Below are positions 39,782-50,790 of a DNA stretch of 64,000 nucleotides, piece after piece (position 1 is the stretch's first letter; each line of letters starts with the position of its first letter). The notes under the pieces are model-generated. The model had not been told where the DNA came from, ran no database searches, and worked only from the letters and a program-made list of their open reading frames with translations. This DNA is from Chloropicon primus. Lineage: Eukaryota > Chlorophyta > Chloropicophyceae > Chloropicales > Chloropicaceae. The position numbers and the translations under genes were made by a program. The stretch covers positions 62,001-126,000 of the forward strand of contig CP060771.1 in the NCBI GenBank assembly GCA_023205875.1. The letters are read 5' to 3'.

Positions 39782-39811
39782 CGAGCGACGGCTCTTTCGA
39801 AAGAGTGAGAC
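39782..39811 (+). promoter_or_regulatory. Recurrent upstream element, perfect 14-bp palindrome copy
   Basis: The sequence GACGGCTCTTTCGAAAGAG contains CTCTTTCGAAAGAG (39792-39805), which equals its own reverse complement. It is preceded by TCGAGC and followed by TGAGACGAG. It lies 280-540 bases from the starts of NUP35 (leftward) and the HECT gene (rightward). Its function is inferred only from recurrence near several unrelated genes. Confidence 0.55.
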
Positions 39812-40245
39812 GAGATGGTTTCATTGGTTCTGCCTCCTCCCTCCCTCGCCGCCTCACCTCCCTCCCTCCTCGCGGAGACGACTGACTCACCTCGACGGCT
39901 CTTCCTCTTCGCCCCCTCAACGATCAATTGGCAATCGCGATCGATCGATCAGGCGATCGATCAGGCGATCGAAGGGCGCGGGCGCGAAGGACCCTTTGGG
40001 CGTCGGTGAGGGAGAGGAGGAGGGGAGAAGGGGAGGGGAGTGTGGGATCAATCGACGGATCTTCTCTTTCTCTTTCGTTCGATACCTTGGTTGACTCTTT
40101 TGGCGCAGGGAAAGCCTCGAACGGACCCAGAGGAGGCGATCAAGGGCAGAGGGAGCGAGAGAGAGAGGAGCACAACTTTGGGTGGAATTTGTTGCGTCGG
40201 GGAGGGAAGAAGGGGGAGGGACGGGGTCGGATAACTGTACTACAT

Positions 40246-40291
40246 CTCGCGATCTTTCGATTGGTACCTTAGTTGGCTCTTTTGGCCGTCG
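40246..40291 (+). promoter_or_regulatory. Second shared upstream module before the HECT gene
   Basis: A block opening GATCTTTCGATTGGTACC and closing TTGGCTCTTTTGGCCGTCGG ends 31 bases before the HECT start codon. A related copy lies at 40072-40110, about 180 bases upstream. The reverse complement of 52316-52362, upstream of the AAMP gene, matches it at most positions (GATCTTTCGATTGATAT, then TTGGTTGACGCATTTGGC, GTCGG). Confidence 0.55.
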
Positions 40292-40321
40292 GAATCGTCG
40301 TCAACAGGAGGTGGAGGGACC

Positions 40322-43300
40322 ATGGAGGAGTCCAGGAGGCATCACGGGAGGTTGTGGGCGTGCGGGAGCAACAGCTCCGGCCAGTGCGGCATAGGTGAGT
40401 CAAGCCAAGAACATCATCAGCGTCACATCGTGTTGGATCAGGTGGAGCAAGGTGCTCGTGGGATTCCGCCAAGGCCACGTCCTCCTTCAGGCGAGGCCAG
40501 AGACAGAGACCCAACACGTGGCTGGCAAGAGAGGGGGTTCATTTCGTTTCGGGGGTTCGATCTCTCGGGGGTTGCTGACAGCATCGCTCGCTTGCTTTTG
40601 TTTTGCTTTCATTCGTTTGTTCGTTCGTGGTTGGGTTGGTTTTTCGATCTCAGAATCCATAGAGGAGATCGTCCGGTCGCCGACGCAGCCGGATTCGGTG
40701 GTGAGGTGGTCGGAAGTGGCGCTGGGCGACTCGCACGCTTGCGGCATAACAGAAGATGGTTCGGTGTACACCTGGGGTTTGAACGATAGAGGGCAGTGCG
40801 CCAAGAACATGGCACGGAACAAGGACGAGGACAAGTGCCTTCTCCGGCCGACGAGGGTGTCTTCCCTCGACAGCTTCCAGCCTTCGACGAGCGTGTCGTG
40901 TGGTTTCGAGCACTCGTGCTGTGTTATTGACGGTGGCATCGTTGCGTGGGGAAGCAACGAGTATGGCCAGTGCGGCACGAGCGCGGGGCACGACACGGGC
41001 AGCAATGGGGCAGTGCAGGGCGGCCAACCCAAGGGGGATGGTTCGTCCAAGTCTGTCACTGATTTCTCCAGTCCCATCACGGAGATCTCGTTCTGGAAAC
41101 CGAGGCCGGTGCGGTCACTCAGGGGCGTCAAGGTCGTGTCGGTCGTGTGCGGCCACCACCACACCCTGTGCCTCACCTTCCAAGGGTCGGTATTCGCCTG
41201 GGGCTCGAACAGCTCGGGTCAGCTCGGGCTGGGGGACACAATCAACAGGCCCCAGCCCGAAATGATCGAGTCGCTCTGGGCGACCCCAGTCATTAGTCTG
41301 GCGGCCGGGAGCAGCCACACCTTGGCTCTGACGAGACAGAAGATGGTGCTGAGCTGGGGGCGGGCCAAGTACGGGCAGCTGGGATTGCTCCTGCAGCAGG
41401 ATTCGGAGAGGGAAGACCAGTCCCTGAAGCAGACCCACTCCACTAGATTCTCTTGCGTCAGCCCGACCCTGAAGAGACAGAAGTCAAACCACTTTGGCAT
41501 GAGAGTGAATCAGTCCCAACTCTCTTCGCTTAGAGAGATGGGGATCGAGGAGGAGCAAGCAATCGATGCTCTGATCGCGACTAACAACCAGGGGGTTGAG
41601 CTCGCGATCGAGTGGGTTTTCTCACAGCAAGCCACGCAGGCCACTCCTCAGAGGGACAAAAAGCCTGTGACACCGGAAGGCTCCCCCGCTGGGCGGGCGA
41701 AGGAGGATGAGATTCAAGTGCAAGAGGAGGATGTCCTGACACCCAGGCGGGTGAATGGCATCAGCAACGTCGTGAGCGTCGACTGCGGGACCAACCACAG
41801 CGTGATTTGCACGGAGGGTGGCGTTTTCAGCTTTGGTTACAACAGGATGGGGCAGCTCGGACTGAATTGCAGGGAGAACGTGCACCTTCCAAGAATGATC
41901 GAAGGGTTGGAGGGGAAGCAGATCGTCAAGGTCTCCTGCGGAACGAGTCACACGATTTTCCTCAGCAAGACCGGGGCGGTCTATGGCTGCGGCACCGCGG
42001 ACGAGGGTCAGCTAGGGCAAAGCATCCAAGGGACGGCGATTGTTCCTGAGAAGCTCGACTTCAAGTACGACGAGGGGTCCGTCGCCGACATTATTGCTGG
42101 AGGATACACCACGATCTTTCTCCAGAAGAGCAAGAGCTTGGGTTTCCGCCACGACAGTATCAAGGATAGCCTCAGCGAGGCCCTCCAGAAGTTCCTACAG
42201 GACGGCGGCTCGACCAAGAAGTTGATCTCTCTAGTGGAAAGCATCTTTGCTTCCCCAGAGTTGATGAACGTTGTGTTCGGGAGGGAGGAGGGCTTCGGGA
42301 TGGACGTGGAGGAGCTGGAAAAGGTGTACAAGCTGATCTTGAAGTGCGGGATCATGAACCAGGACATCATCGCCGCCTTCCATGCTGCGACGAATTCGCT
42401 CATCCGTGACCTGGGCAACAATTCTAACTTGCTGAACTCGCCGGAGTCAATCCAGGTTCTATTGGCAGTCTTCCAGAACCCCCTCCTGAGCCAGAGCAAG
42501 ATGGCGTACAATATGATGCCCAAAATTTGCAAGGTGGTCATGGATTGCATCAGTATCAGCCACCAGCTCCTGACAAATTGGTGGTCAGATTATCCCGCAA
42601 ACATTTTGGGCGGGCGAATAGTCAGGCCTTTCCAGGATTATATCTCAACCACGCTCGACAGGGAGCACGGGAACGTGTCCCCGTCCCTGATTTGCACGCT
42701 GAATGTCCTTGCCCTTGTGGAAGAGAGCAACCAAAGGAAGAGCACCCTTCCGATGGAGGAGTTCTACAACCCGCTCATTAGCGAGAAATTCGATGTGCTG
42801 CAGCACTACATCGTGTGGAGGCAAAACGCATCTGCTGGCGTGCGGGGCTTCAGCTTTTGCAACTTCCCTTTCCTTTTGAATAACTCCGCGAAGAGCAATT
42901 TGCTGCAGACTGAGGCCAAGCTTACGATGGCCGAGATGGTTCAAAAGTCGAGAATGGAGAACATGTTCGGGGGGATTTTCCAGTTGGGGGACCAAGGAGC
43001 GGTGGCGCCTTGCAGGAAGGGAGGAGCCAATAGATCGCACGCGAGCGAAGGTCCATCTCAGGGGGCCTCGGGAAGCAACGCGGGTGCCAGCGACGAAAGC
43101 GCGATGCCCACTCCCGAGTCCTGTGGGATTGATCCCAACCACTCGGACGCGTGCATCCTCAGAATTCGCAGGACCCACATCATGCAGGATGCCTTGGAGG
43201 AGATTGGACGGCAAAATGAGCACGACCTACACAAACCTCTCAAGGTGAACTTCATTGGCGAGGAGGGCGTTGATGCTGGAGGCGTGAAGAAAGAATTCTT

Positions 43301-44204
43301 CCAGCTCCTGTGCGAGATTGTGATGCAGCCAGACTATGACCTCTTCGTCTACCACGACGAGTCACGGACGGTGTGGTTCAACGGGGCTAGTCTGGAATCT
43401 GAGGCGGACTTCATGCTGATCGGCCTCGTGTTCGGGCTGGCGATTTACAACTCTGTGATTCTTGATGTTCACTTTCCACTCTGCCTGTACAAGAAGCTCC
43501 TTGGACAGAGCGTGGGCATCAAGGACTTGGGGCAAATGCAGCCAGAGGTTGCCCGAAGCTTGAAGAAGCTGCTGGATTGGGAGGGCCCAGGTTCTGTCGA
43601 GGATGTGTTCTGTGCCACATTCACCATAGATCACCAAGCCTTTGGGGAGGTGCAGACGTACGAACTCATGCCAGGGGGCGCGGACATTGCGGTCACAGAG
43701 GAGAACAGGCACAAGTATGTTGATCTCTACGTCGACTTTTTGCTGAACGAGTCCATCCGGACGCAGTTTAACGCCTTCAAGAGAGGGTTCCTGCTGCTGT
43801 GTGACGGGCCCGTGCTGCGCCTTTTCAGGCCCCAGGAGTTGGAAGTGCTGGTGACAGGAACGCCTCACCTGGACTTCAAAGCCCTGGAAGAGAACTCGAG
43901 GTACGAGGGAAACTACACAAAGGATTCACAAGTGGTCAAATGGCTCTGGCAGGTGGTCAGCGAGTTCAGTCTCGAGGAGAAGCAAAAGTTTTTGAAATTT
44001 TTCTCGGGGAGCGACAGGTCGCCCATTGGGGGGTTGAGCAAACTTAGATTCTTGGTCCAGCGCGCGGGACCCGACACGAATAGGCTCCCCACCAGCCACA
44101 CCTGTTTCAATACTCTCCTCCTCCCCGAATATGGTAGCAGAGGAAAGCTCAGGGCACTCCTTAAGACGGCCATCGAGAATGCAGCCGGTTTTGGGCTCGA
44201 ATAA
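40322..44204 (+). CDS. HECT E3 ubiquitin ligase with RCC1 repeats and UBA (HERC-like)
   Basis: This predicted 1207-residue E3 ligase has two exons, 40322-40394 (donor GTGAGT, phase 1) and 40654-44204. Exon 1 starts an RCC1 repeat (GRLWACGSNSSGQCGI). More RCC1 blades follow, such as VYTWGLNDRGQC, GIVAWGSNEYGQCG and VFAWGSNSSGQLGLGD. A UBA-like domain (LREMGIEEEQAIDALIATNN, about 315-350) interrupts the propeller. Further blades follow it (GVFSFGYNRMGQLGL, YGCGTADEGQLG). A helical middle leads to the HECT domain (about 885-1207): FIGEEGVDAGGVKKEFFQLL, FVYHDESRTVWFN, then LPTSHTCFNTLLLPEYGS with the catalytic cysteine near 1175. RCC1-HECT architecture is that of small HERCs (HERC3-6). The embedded UBA is less usual. 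Confidence 0.93.
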
Positions 44205-44254
44205 ATTGTAACAGCCTGAATATATGTTATTATGCTATTATAATGATACAAAGG

Positions 44255-47200
44255 TCAATTGACTTTCGCAATTCCTCTTATTGATACAATGAAGTTCTGA
44301 AACTCCCTGCTGAACTTCCTTCTCGACTGTCTCGTCAAATCCGCGTGAGCAGTAATGCTCATGGACAGGGTGTTCAAGGTGTTCTCCAACGCCGCCCTTG
44401 ATTCGGGCATGGCTTGGCCATTGATAATCGCGCTGCCGATCTCTTGGAACGTCTCACGGCTTGCTAGCATCATGACGAGGAGCACGCTGCTGGATTGCTC
44501 AATGTAGCTGCTGCTGCTGAAATTCTCGTAGATGAGCGTGTGCCATATGGACTTCATGAAGGTGGATACCAACGATTCCCCGCTCTGGAGCATCATGTTG
44601 CCTCCCAGACCCTGGCCACCCTTGGAGATGTCCACGAGGTGCGTTTTCATGATGTGGTACAGCGAGTCCAAAGACGCTCCCACGGAGATTTGGTCCGTGG
44701 ATCCTACGCCGAATCTCAGGGTCTCCACAAATGGCGTGAAGAGCTCCGGTGGCAAGCGGCAAACGTTCTCGGGATAAACCTCAGCAAGGTGACACACCAA
44801 GTCAAAGTACTGGTGTGCAAGTTTTGGGAAACCGCTCAACATCTCCCGGCTGAGGAGAGGCAGGACGAGTCCCAAACCAATGAAGGTGGCGCTCGCCACA
44901 TCGACACTCGCGGAATCCCCTGCCGTGAAATCGACCATCTCCCTTTCGGTTATGGCCACTAACAGCTTCAGGAGCGCTCTAATGTTTTTGTACTTCTCCT
45001 GCTCCTCCTCGTCCTTCAAGTCCTTGCTTCGCTGCAAGCTAACTGCGCCCATGTTTTGCTTCTTGTACAGGTTCAATATCTCGTAGACAAAGTTGAGGAT
45101 GGGGCCAAACTTTGCGGCATCCAAGTCTGCGATGATCGCCCCAATGACCTCCGCGGTCAATTTCAAGGCCAGGTAGACCATCCTCGGGCTTTTGACTTTC
45201 AATTTCAACAAGTTCAGCAGGACGGGTTGGATGTTGATGAAGATGTCGAGCAAGTAGGCCAACCCGATACCACTGAAGCTCTGGGCGCCCCCCCTCAGAC
45301 CTTCAAGAATAAATTCCACTTGCTGCATCGAGATGTTTCCGGCTGCTCCTCCCCCCGAAGCCAGGGTGCTCTCAAAGGCAGACATTCTCTTCAGCATGGG
45401 GTCCATCAAGCCCTGCAGGTATTGCTTAATGACCTCCTCTTGCAAAGGCCTCGTTGCGGCCTTGATTGCGAACTTGACCAAGCTCCTGTGGAGATCCCCC
45501 CGCAACGCCAGGGAAAGCGCATCAAAGTTTTGGACGTAGAAGCCAAGGAATTCGTTCCAGGCCGGAGCATTGATCAAGCAAACTCTCCGTTGCCGCCCTT
45601 GAACCAGTGAGGGCAGGAGGTGCTTGCACACCTGCTCTTGGACCTTCATCTCCCCCATCCACTTCACAAAGGTATTTCCCAAGAGCCTTACGATAATGTC
45701 CATCACCTGATTCCGCGTGCTTTCGTTCAGTGTGTAGGCCTCCCTTATTCTAGAGGGCATCTTGGCATCTTCAGACATGAGGTAGGTCGCTGTCCATTTG
45801 GCTAGGCACTGGACGGAACACTCAAGGATCCTTGAGGACGCGTACATCTGCTGGAACCCTGGGTCCGTGCCCAGCTTCCGGGCGAACTCAAGCACAGAAT
45901 TCGAGAGCTGAACGACAGGATCAGGCCCGTTCGCTCTCAAGGCGGCATCGTGGCACTGTGAGAGAAGAATTGGTATGAGAGGGACTTCGCCGTCCATCGG
46001 ATCGGCGATGCAGTATCCCACCAGCTCCAGCAAGCAGCAAAGCTGCTCGTAGAATCTCACCAAGTTAACCTCGTCCTGACGGTGCTGAGCGATGTTGGCC
46101 TGGCACTCTACCAGTTTGTGGCAAAGGAGCTCGAAGTTCACCCCCGCAGCCACACGTGCGATGGAAGAAATGGGGCCAAGCTTTTGCTGCCTCATCTCCA
46201 AACTCTGCTCCTCTTCCTCTTCATCCAAATCGTCCAAAGCCGTCTCAGCCGCCTCGTGCAGCAGGGAGTCCAGGTATGCCCGGAAGACAAGCGCCGCTCC
46301 ACCCTTGATCCCGCTCTCCTCGTGCAGCACTTGGACTTGGTTCTGCCCGATCGACTGCTGCCTCATGCTGAGCACGATGCACTCCGTCTGGATCAGGTAT
46401 TCCCAAGCTTCGAGCAAAGCCGTCAAACTCATGCCTACCGCGGAATCGATCTGGTCGTCCCTTGCACCGCCACACCCAAGGCAAGCGAGCGTGACGGAGC
46501 TCAGGAGGTTCCCTATACCATGGCTAGATCCCCCGCTGGATGCCGCAGCCATGACCAGAACGCTCAGCCTGTTGTGCTCGGACAGGCAGCACAGCGCAGT
46601 GCAACCATCCCTAAGCCTCTGCTCGTTTTGCATGTTGTGGGCAAGCTGGACGATCTGGTCACAGGGGTCCAAGATGGCCTGGATGGCGACCTGGACCCGG
46701 CTCAAATGTGCAAGCTTGAGGGGATCGATCTTACTGCCCATACCTGCCCCGTTCGCTCCATGTGCACCCTTTGTTGGGCTGCTTGGGTAGCCCGCATTAT
46801 CGGGCAGGAATACATCACCGTGTAGACTCGCAAGGATCACGATAAGCTGCCTCGCCGTGGATGCCAGAGGGGTATCAACCGCCGAGGAGGTGTGGGCCGC
46901 ATGGCAGAGCTCGTAGACCCAGTGCACCTGTTCCGGAAGCAGGAGTCGCTCCCTCCACTCCTTGCCAGGCTTCAGAGACATTGACGTTACCCCCGTAGAC
47001 GCGCAATCGAAGAACTTGGAGGGAACCCGGCCTTTCCTGAAGTCCCAGTTCTGCAAGATCTGGACCATGGTCTCAAGGCTCGCGATGGTGGTGAGGTACA
47101 GCTGGTCACCAGCGTTGCCGCCGGCCTGCTGAATGGTGAAGTAGGTCTGCTTACCCACAGAGCTGGCGTAGTCGAAAAACTTCAAGAGCTCTGAGATTTG

Positions 47201-48114
47201 GAAACGCTCCTTGCACTCGTGATGGAAAGCAAAGGGCATCCCTATCGAGCTTGCTGTCTCGTGGGAGAACTCCGAGACTATGCTCTGCATAAGTTCGAGC
47301 TCCACCTGAGTTCTGAAGAGGTCGCTGCCGCAGTGCTGCCGCAGCCTGGCAAAGTCTGGAAAGCTTCCCGTCTCCAGGTAAGACCTCTTGGAGAGGACAG
47401 CACACAGAGCAAGGAGCTGGGAGCGGACGATCTCATCCTTCTGGTGCAGTGCTGACTCCACCGACCAGTCTCGGATAGCAGGCCACTTGTCCCTCACCGC
47501 CGGCCACCGCTCCACGCAAGCTGTCAGGACGAAAGAATATTACCCACCACAAAAGCGTTAGAAAAAACGAAACCTTCCAACCAGCCAGAGCGAGCAGACA
47601 CGAGGGGAGAGGGAGGGAGGGAGGGAGGAGGGGCTGCTCAACTGTTGTGGAATCATAACCAGCCTCATCAGCATCCTTACTTGTTCGCAATGCTTGCACG
47701 GCATGAAAACGTGCAGAGACGTCCGTCGTCGCTTCCACAACCCTGGCGACGAGTTGGAAGAGGTTCTCGATCGGCAGGGCACGAAATTGCTTGAGCTTCG
47801 CCTCTGCTGCTGCCCTCACCCCGCTCTTGGGGCTCTGCAGCTCGAGCGCTGCCTATCGGACACAAAAACAAAACGTAGAGAATGAGAATGAGAATGAGAA
47901 TGAGAATGAGAATGAGAATGAGAGTCTTAGTGTCTCCAAAGGTTCATTCCTTCGCCACTCGTCTCAAGTGACGGCTCTTTCGAAAGAGGAGGAGACGATG
48001 CTTCGATGCCTCACGCGTTACGACCCCCTCGCCTCCCTCCCTTCCCGGAGCCCATCGATCGATCCACAAACTCACCTGCTCGAGTGCCACCCTCTGCTGC
48101 TCCAGCGCCTCCAT
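44255..48114 (-). CDS. XPO4: Exportin-4 (importin-beta family nuclear transport receptor)
   Basis: Exportin-4 carries cargoes such as eIF5A and SMAD3 in Ran-dependent export. Four exons were assembled by phase: 48114-48076 (MEALEQQRVALEQ), 47852-47681, 47520-44255 and their three-part join, giving 1158 residues (human 1151). Exon 2 carries the N-terminal HEAT helix KLKQFRALPIENLFQLVARV. Exon 3 begins TCVERWPAVRDKWPAIRDW and holds almost the whole HEAT solenoid. Matches to human XPO4 include MPFAFHHECKERFQ, LEEEEE region, LVGYCIADPMDGEVPLIP (human GYLLADDTQGETPLIP) and VLPLLSREMLSGFPKLAHQY FDLV with PENVCRLPPELF (human PEKIPQLPEDLF). Introns use GTGAGT and GTAAGG donors. Strictly there are three coding exons as listed; intron 1 carries a GAGAAT repeat and a copy of the recurrent element. 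Confidence 0.92.
47879..47930. repeat. GAGAAT hexanucleotide microsatellite in exportin-4 intron 1
   Basis: About eight GAGAAT units lie between the exon 2 acceptor and the recurrent element copy in the same intron. Purity is high, which suggests recent expansion. Confidence 0.85.
47964..47995 (+). promoter_or_regulatory. Recurrent upstream element copy inside exportin-4 intron 1
   Basis: The block GACGGCTCTTTCGAAAGAG recurs here with its palindrome at 47975-47988, preceded by CAAGT. It matches the 39782 copy over 19 bases. It lies within the first intron of exportin-4, about 90 bases downstream of exon 1. Confidence 0.55.
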
Positions 48115-48257
48115 CGAAAAATGAATGAAACTGAAAGCTGAAAGCTGAAAGCTGCTGCTGATGAGATGATGGTGATGGTGTTGATGATGGTGATGGTGTT
48201 GATGGAGGCGAGGGTGGTGGTGGCAGGAGGTGATACTGGTGTCTTCCTCTTTCTTCC

Positions 48258-48288
48258 TCTTTCCGAAGAGCCCTCTCACTTGACGGGG
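48258..48288 (-). promoter_or_regulatory. Recurrent upstream element copy before exportin-4
   Basis: On the minus strand this reads CAAGTGAGAGGGCTCTTCGG, then AAAGAGGAAGAAAGAGG. It is a diverged copy oriented like the leftward exportin-4 gene and about 150-170 bases upstream of its start codon. Confidence 0.5.
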
Positions 48289-48362
48289 GAAAGGGATTAA
48301 GGATGGATGGTGGGAGGAACACAGCAGCGCGTCCGGACTAAAAAGGGTTGGATTAACGTTTA

Positions 48363-50166
48363 CTACGAGAAGAACTCCTTGTGGAGCTCCTGCAGGCAAC
48401 GGTCGCCCACGGACTCCTCTACGATAATAGCCAAGTTGTTCTTGAAGGCGCCCTTCGAAATCATTTCTGCGTTCACGCCGAGGTTGCCCAGGACTCGGAA
48501 CGTCCTGGCAAGGACCTCCGAGCTTTGATCCGAGTTGTGGATCATACTGATGATGGTCCTGTTCGTCCTCAGCTTGACCGTGGCGAGGCCATCGAAGGAG
48601 TTCTCAAGCTTGCTCAGCTCGTCCTCGTCCAAGTCTCTCGCCCAGATCTTGCTGATATCGAGGGTGACACTCACACTCACCTCACTCGTGGCCACGACGT
48701 CCACACTGATCTGGAGGTCTTCGAAGACTCCGAAGACTTTGGCCAAGAAACCATACTGACCGAGCATCCTCGTGCTGACAATGTCCAGCATGTTCACGCC
48801 GGATTTGAGGACCATGCTCGTCAGCAGGGTATCGGACATGTCCCTGGCACCCGCACAGATGATCGAGCCCGGGGCCTCCGTGTTGTAAGAATTCCTCACC
48901 CTAACCTTGAAGTCAATGTATTCCTTGTCGAAGTCCTGCCCCGTCTCTATCTCTTTCATTCTTTGCTTCTCCAGCAGAGGTTGCATGCTTTGAGGGTGCA
49001 GGACCGTGGCACCAAAGTAGGCGAGCTCCGCCGCCTCGTCCACCGTCAGCATGGGAATCGGCAGGGCACTGGGCACGACTCTCGGGTCCGTGGTCATGAC
49101 GCCATCCACGTCCTTCCACACCACGACCTCGTCAATGTCCAAGGCCAGTCCGATAAAGGTCGCGGTCAGGTCGCTCCCTCCCCTTCCCAGGGTTGTGATG
49201 GCTCCCGTCTTGGAGCCCTGGCCCAGGAAGCCCGTCACGATCGGGATGATGGGAACAAGATTGTCCCAGCCCTCCAACTTGGCAGTCCTTTTCAAGTTTT
49301 TCCGAATATTGTCGATGGATTCCTTGTAAAGGAGATCGCCGTTGGTGAACTGATCCGTGGTGGTGATGCCGAGCTCAAACGCGTCGTGCTGGACGCTTGG
49401 CACGCCGACAGACCTGAGATAACCGGCGAAGATCCTCGTGCTCAGCCTCTCCCCAAAGGAGACCAAAGAGTCGAGGGATCTTGGAGTGAGGTCCTTGAGA
49501 AGGGACACGCCGATCAAAAGCTGTCCGAGCTCTTCTAGGAGATCCATCACCTCCTGCCTCGTCTCTTCATCGATCTGAAGTTCGTCCAAAGTCCTCTCGT
49601 GGAGTTCCTTGATCTCGCGCAAAGGCTGCAGGTCTTTTACTTCACTTGACTTGCTTTCCACCGCTAACTCACCCTGCACGGGAAGAAGAAAGAGTTGCAA
49701 GAGCGTTAGCAGAGGACGCGCAGTGAAGGAGGAGGAGGAAATACACACAGAGACACAGAGAGAGAGAGAGAGAAGAGGCAAACTTACCGCTATGATGAGG
49801 TTATTGGTGGTCTTTCCCATGGCACTGAGCACGACTATCGGGGCCTCCTCCTCGAAGAGGCACACAATCTTAGCCACCTGCTTCATCCTTTCAGCAGATG
49901 CCACCGAAGATCCACCAAACTTGTACACTGAAGAAGAAGAAACCAGCCATCCCATCCCATCCATCAGAAGAAGATCCAAAAAAAAAAAAAAGGTCAGACT
50001 CTGCTCTGCAACGTCGTCGTCTTTTGGAATCGTCACTCGCTCTCGCCTTACCTTTGGTGAACCTCTCTTGCGCCTTTCCTGGACACAGGAGAGGATGGCC
50101 TCCCTCCACCACGCCCTCGTCATGCTTCGTAGCCTCGCTGCTGGCACTGGCATGGGCCATGGCCAT
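48363..50166 (-). CDS. Monofunctional aspartokinase
   Basis: Aspartokinase phosphorylates aspartate, the first step towards lysine, threonine and methionine. Three exons, 50166-50052, 49927-49788 and 49673-48363, give 521 residues. The catalytic domain starts VYKFGGSSVASAERMKQVAK at about residue 39. It continues with FGERLSTRIFAGYL, TLGRGGSDLTATFIGLALDI and VVVWKDVDGVMTTDPRVV, then YFGATVLHPQSMQPL. Two ACT-type regulatory regions follow (LDIVSTRMLGQYGFLAKVFG, SEVSVSVTLD, and MIHNSDQSSEVLARTFRVLG NLGVNAEMIS). There is no homoserine dehydrogenase part, so it is the monofunctional type, usually lysine-sensitive. The 38-residue leader MAMAHASASSEATKHDEG is not a clear transit peptide. Introns carry GA repeats. 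In plants and algae this pathway is plastidic, but targeting here is undecided. Confidence 0.93.
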
Positions 50167-50594
50167 GCCTCCTAGACGATCACGTGAAGCAAAGTTTCCA
50201 AAGGTGGAGGTCGCCCTTACGCCGAAGGGAGAAGGGTTTCGTGTCCCACGGAAGCAGCTGCATGTCGTGGCTTGCGGAGTGCGCCTCCGAATGCTCCGTT
50301 GCTGGCACGAGGCTCTCCTCGCGACGCTTTCCATCGTTCTGCTCCAGTTGATGACAGCCGCCATGCGTTTGAAACGAATTTGGATTCTCCTCCTCCCCTC
50401 TGGCTGAGGGTGGTGATGGATGGGAGGGTGGGGAGAGGGAGGGGTTCATTGCAATGGCGGGCTTCATTGCAATGGTGGGTTTGATCAACATGCCGTCCTG
50501 TCCTCCGCACGTACGCCTTGCTTTGTCCCTCTCCGTGTGTCTTGAGATCCAGAGCAGGGCATGAGGGTGGTTGGTTGTGGAGGACTAGATGAGA

Positions 50595-50644
<50 letters not shown>

Positions 50645-50790
50645 TGTCTGTCTGTCTGTTTGTGTGTGTCCTTTGGTTGGAGAAAGGGGAGGAGCGCTCG
50701 TTCGCTTGGTGGTCTGAAGGGGCATTCGTGATGCGAAAAGGCAAAAGAATAATACATTAGATGAGGCAAGAGATGGTATTGGCGCTCTCC
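50167..50790. other. Intergenic region with long CT/GA repeat
   Basis: No gene is supported between the aspartokinase start and the AAMP stop. A CT repeat of about 40 bases lies at 50599-50642, followed by CTGT units. Two short repeats of a GGCGGGCTTCATTGCAATGG-like segment occur at 50440-50480. Confidence 0.65.

Larger units (their letters stand above)
39503..40321. other. Divergent promoter region, NUP35 and HECT ligase
   Basis: No gene is supported. The stretch holds a copy of the recurrent upstream element at 39782-39811, a GATCGATC cluster at 39936-39970, and two copies of a second module at about 40072-40110 and 40246-40291 before the HECT start. Confidence 0.65.
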
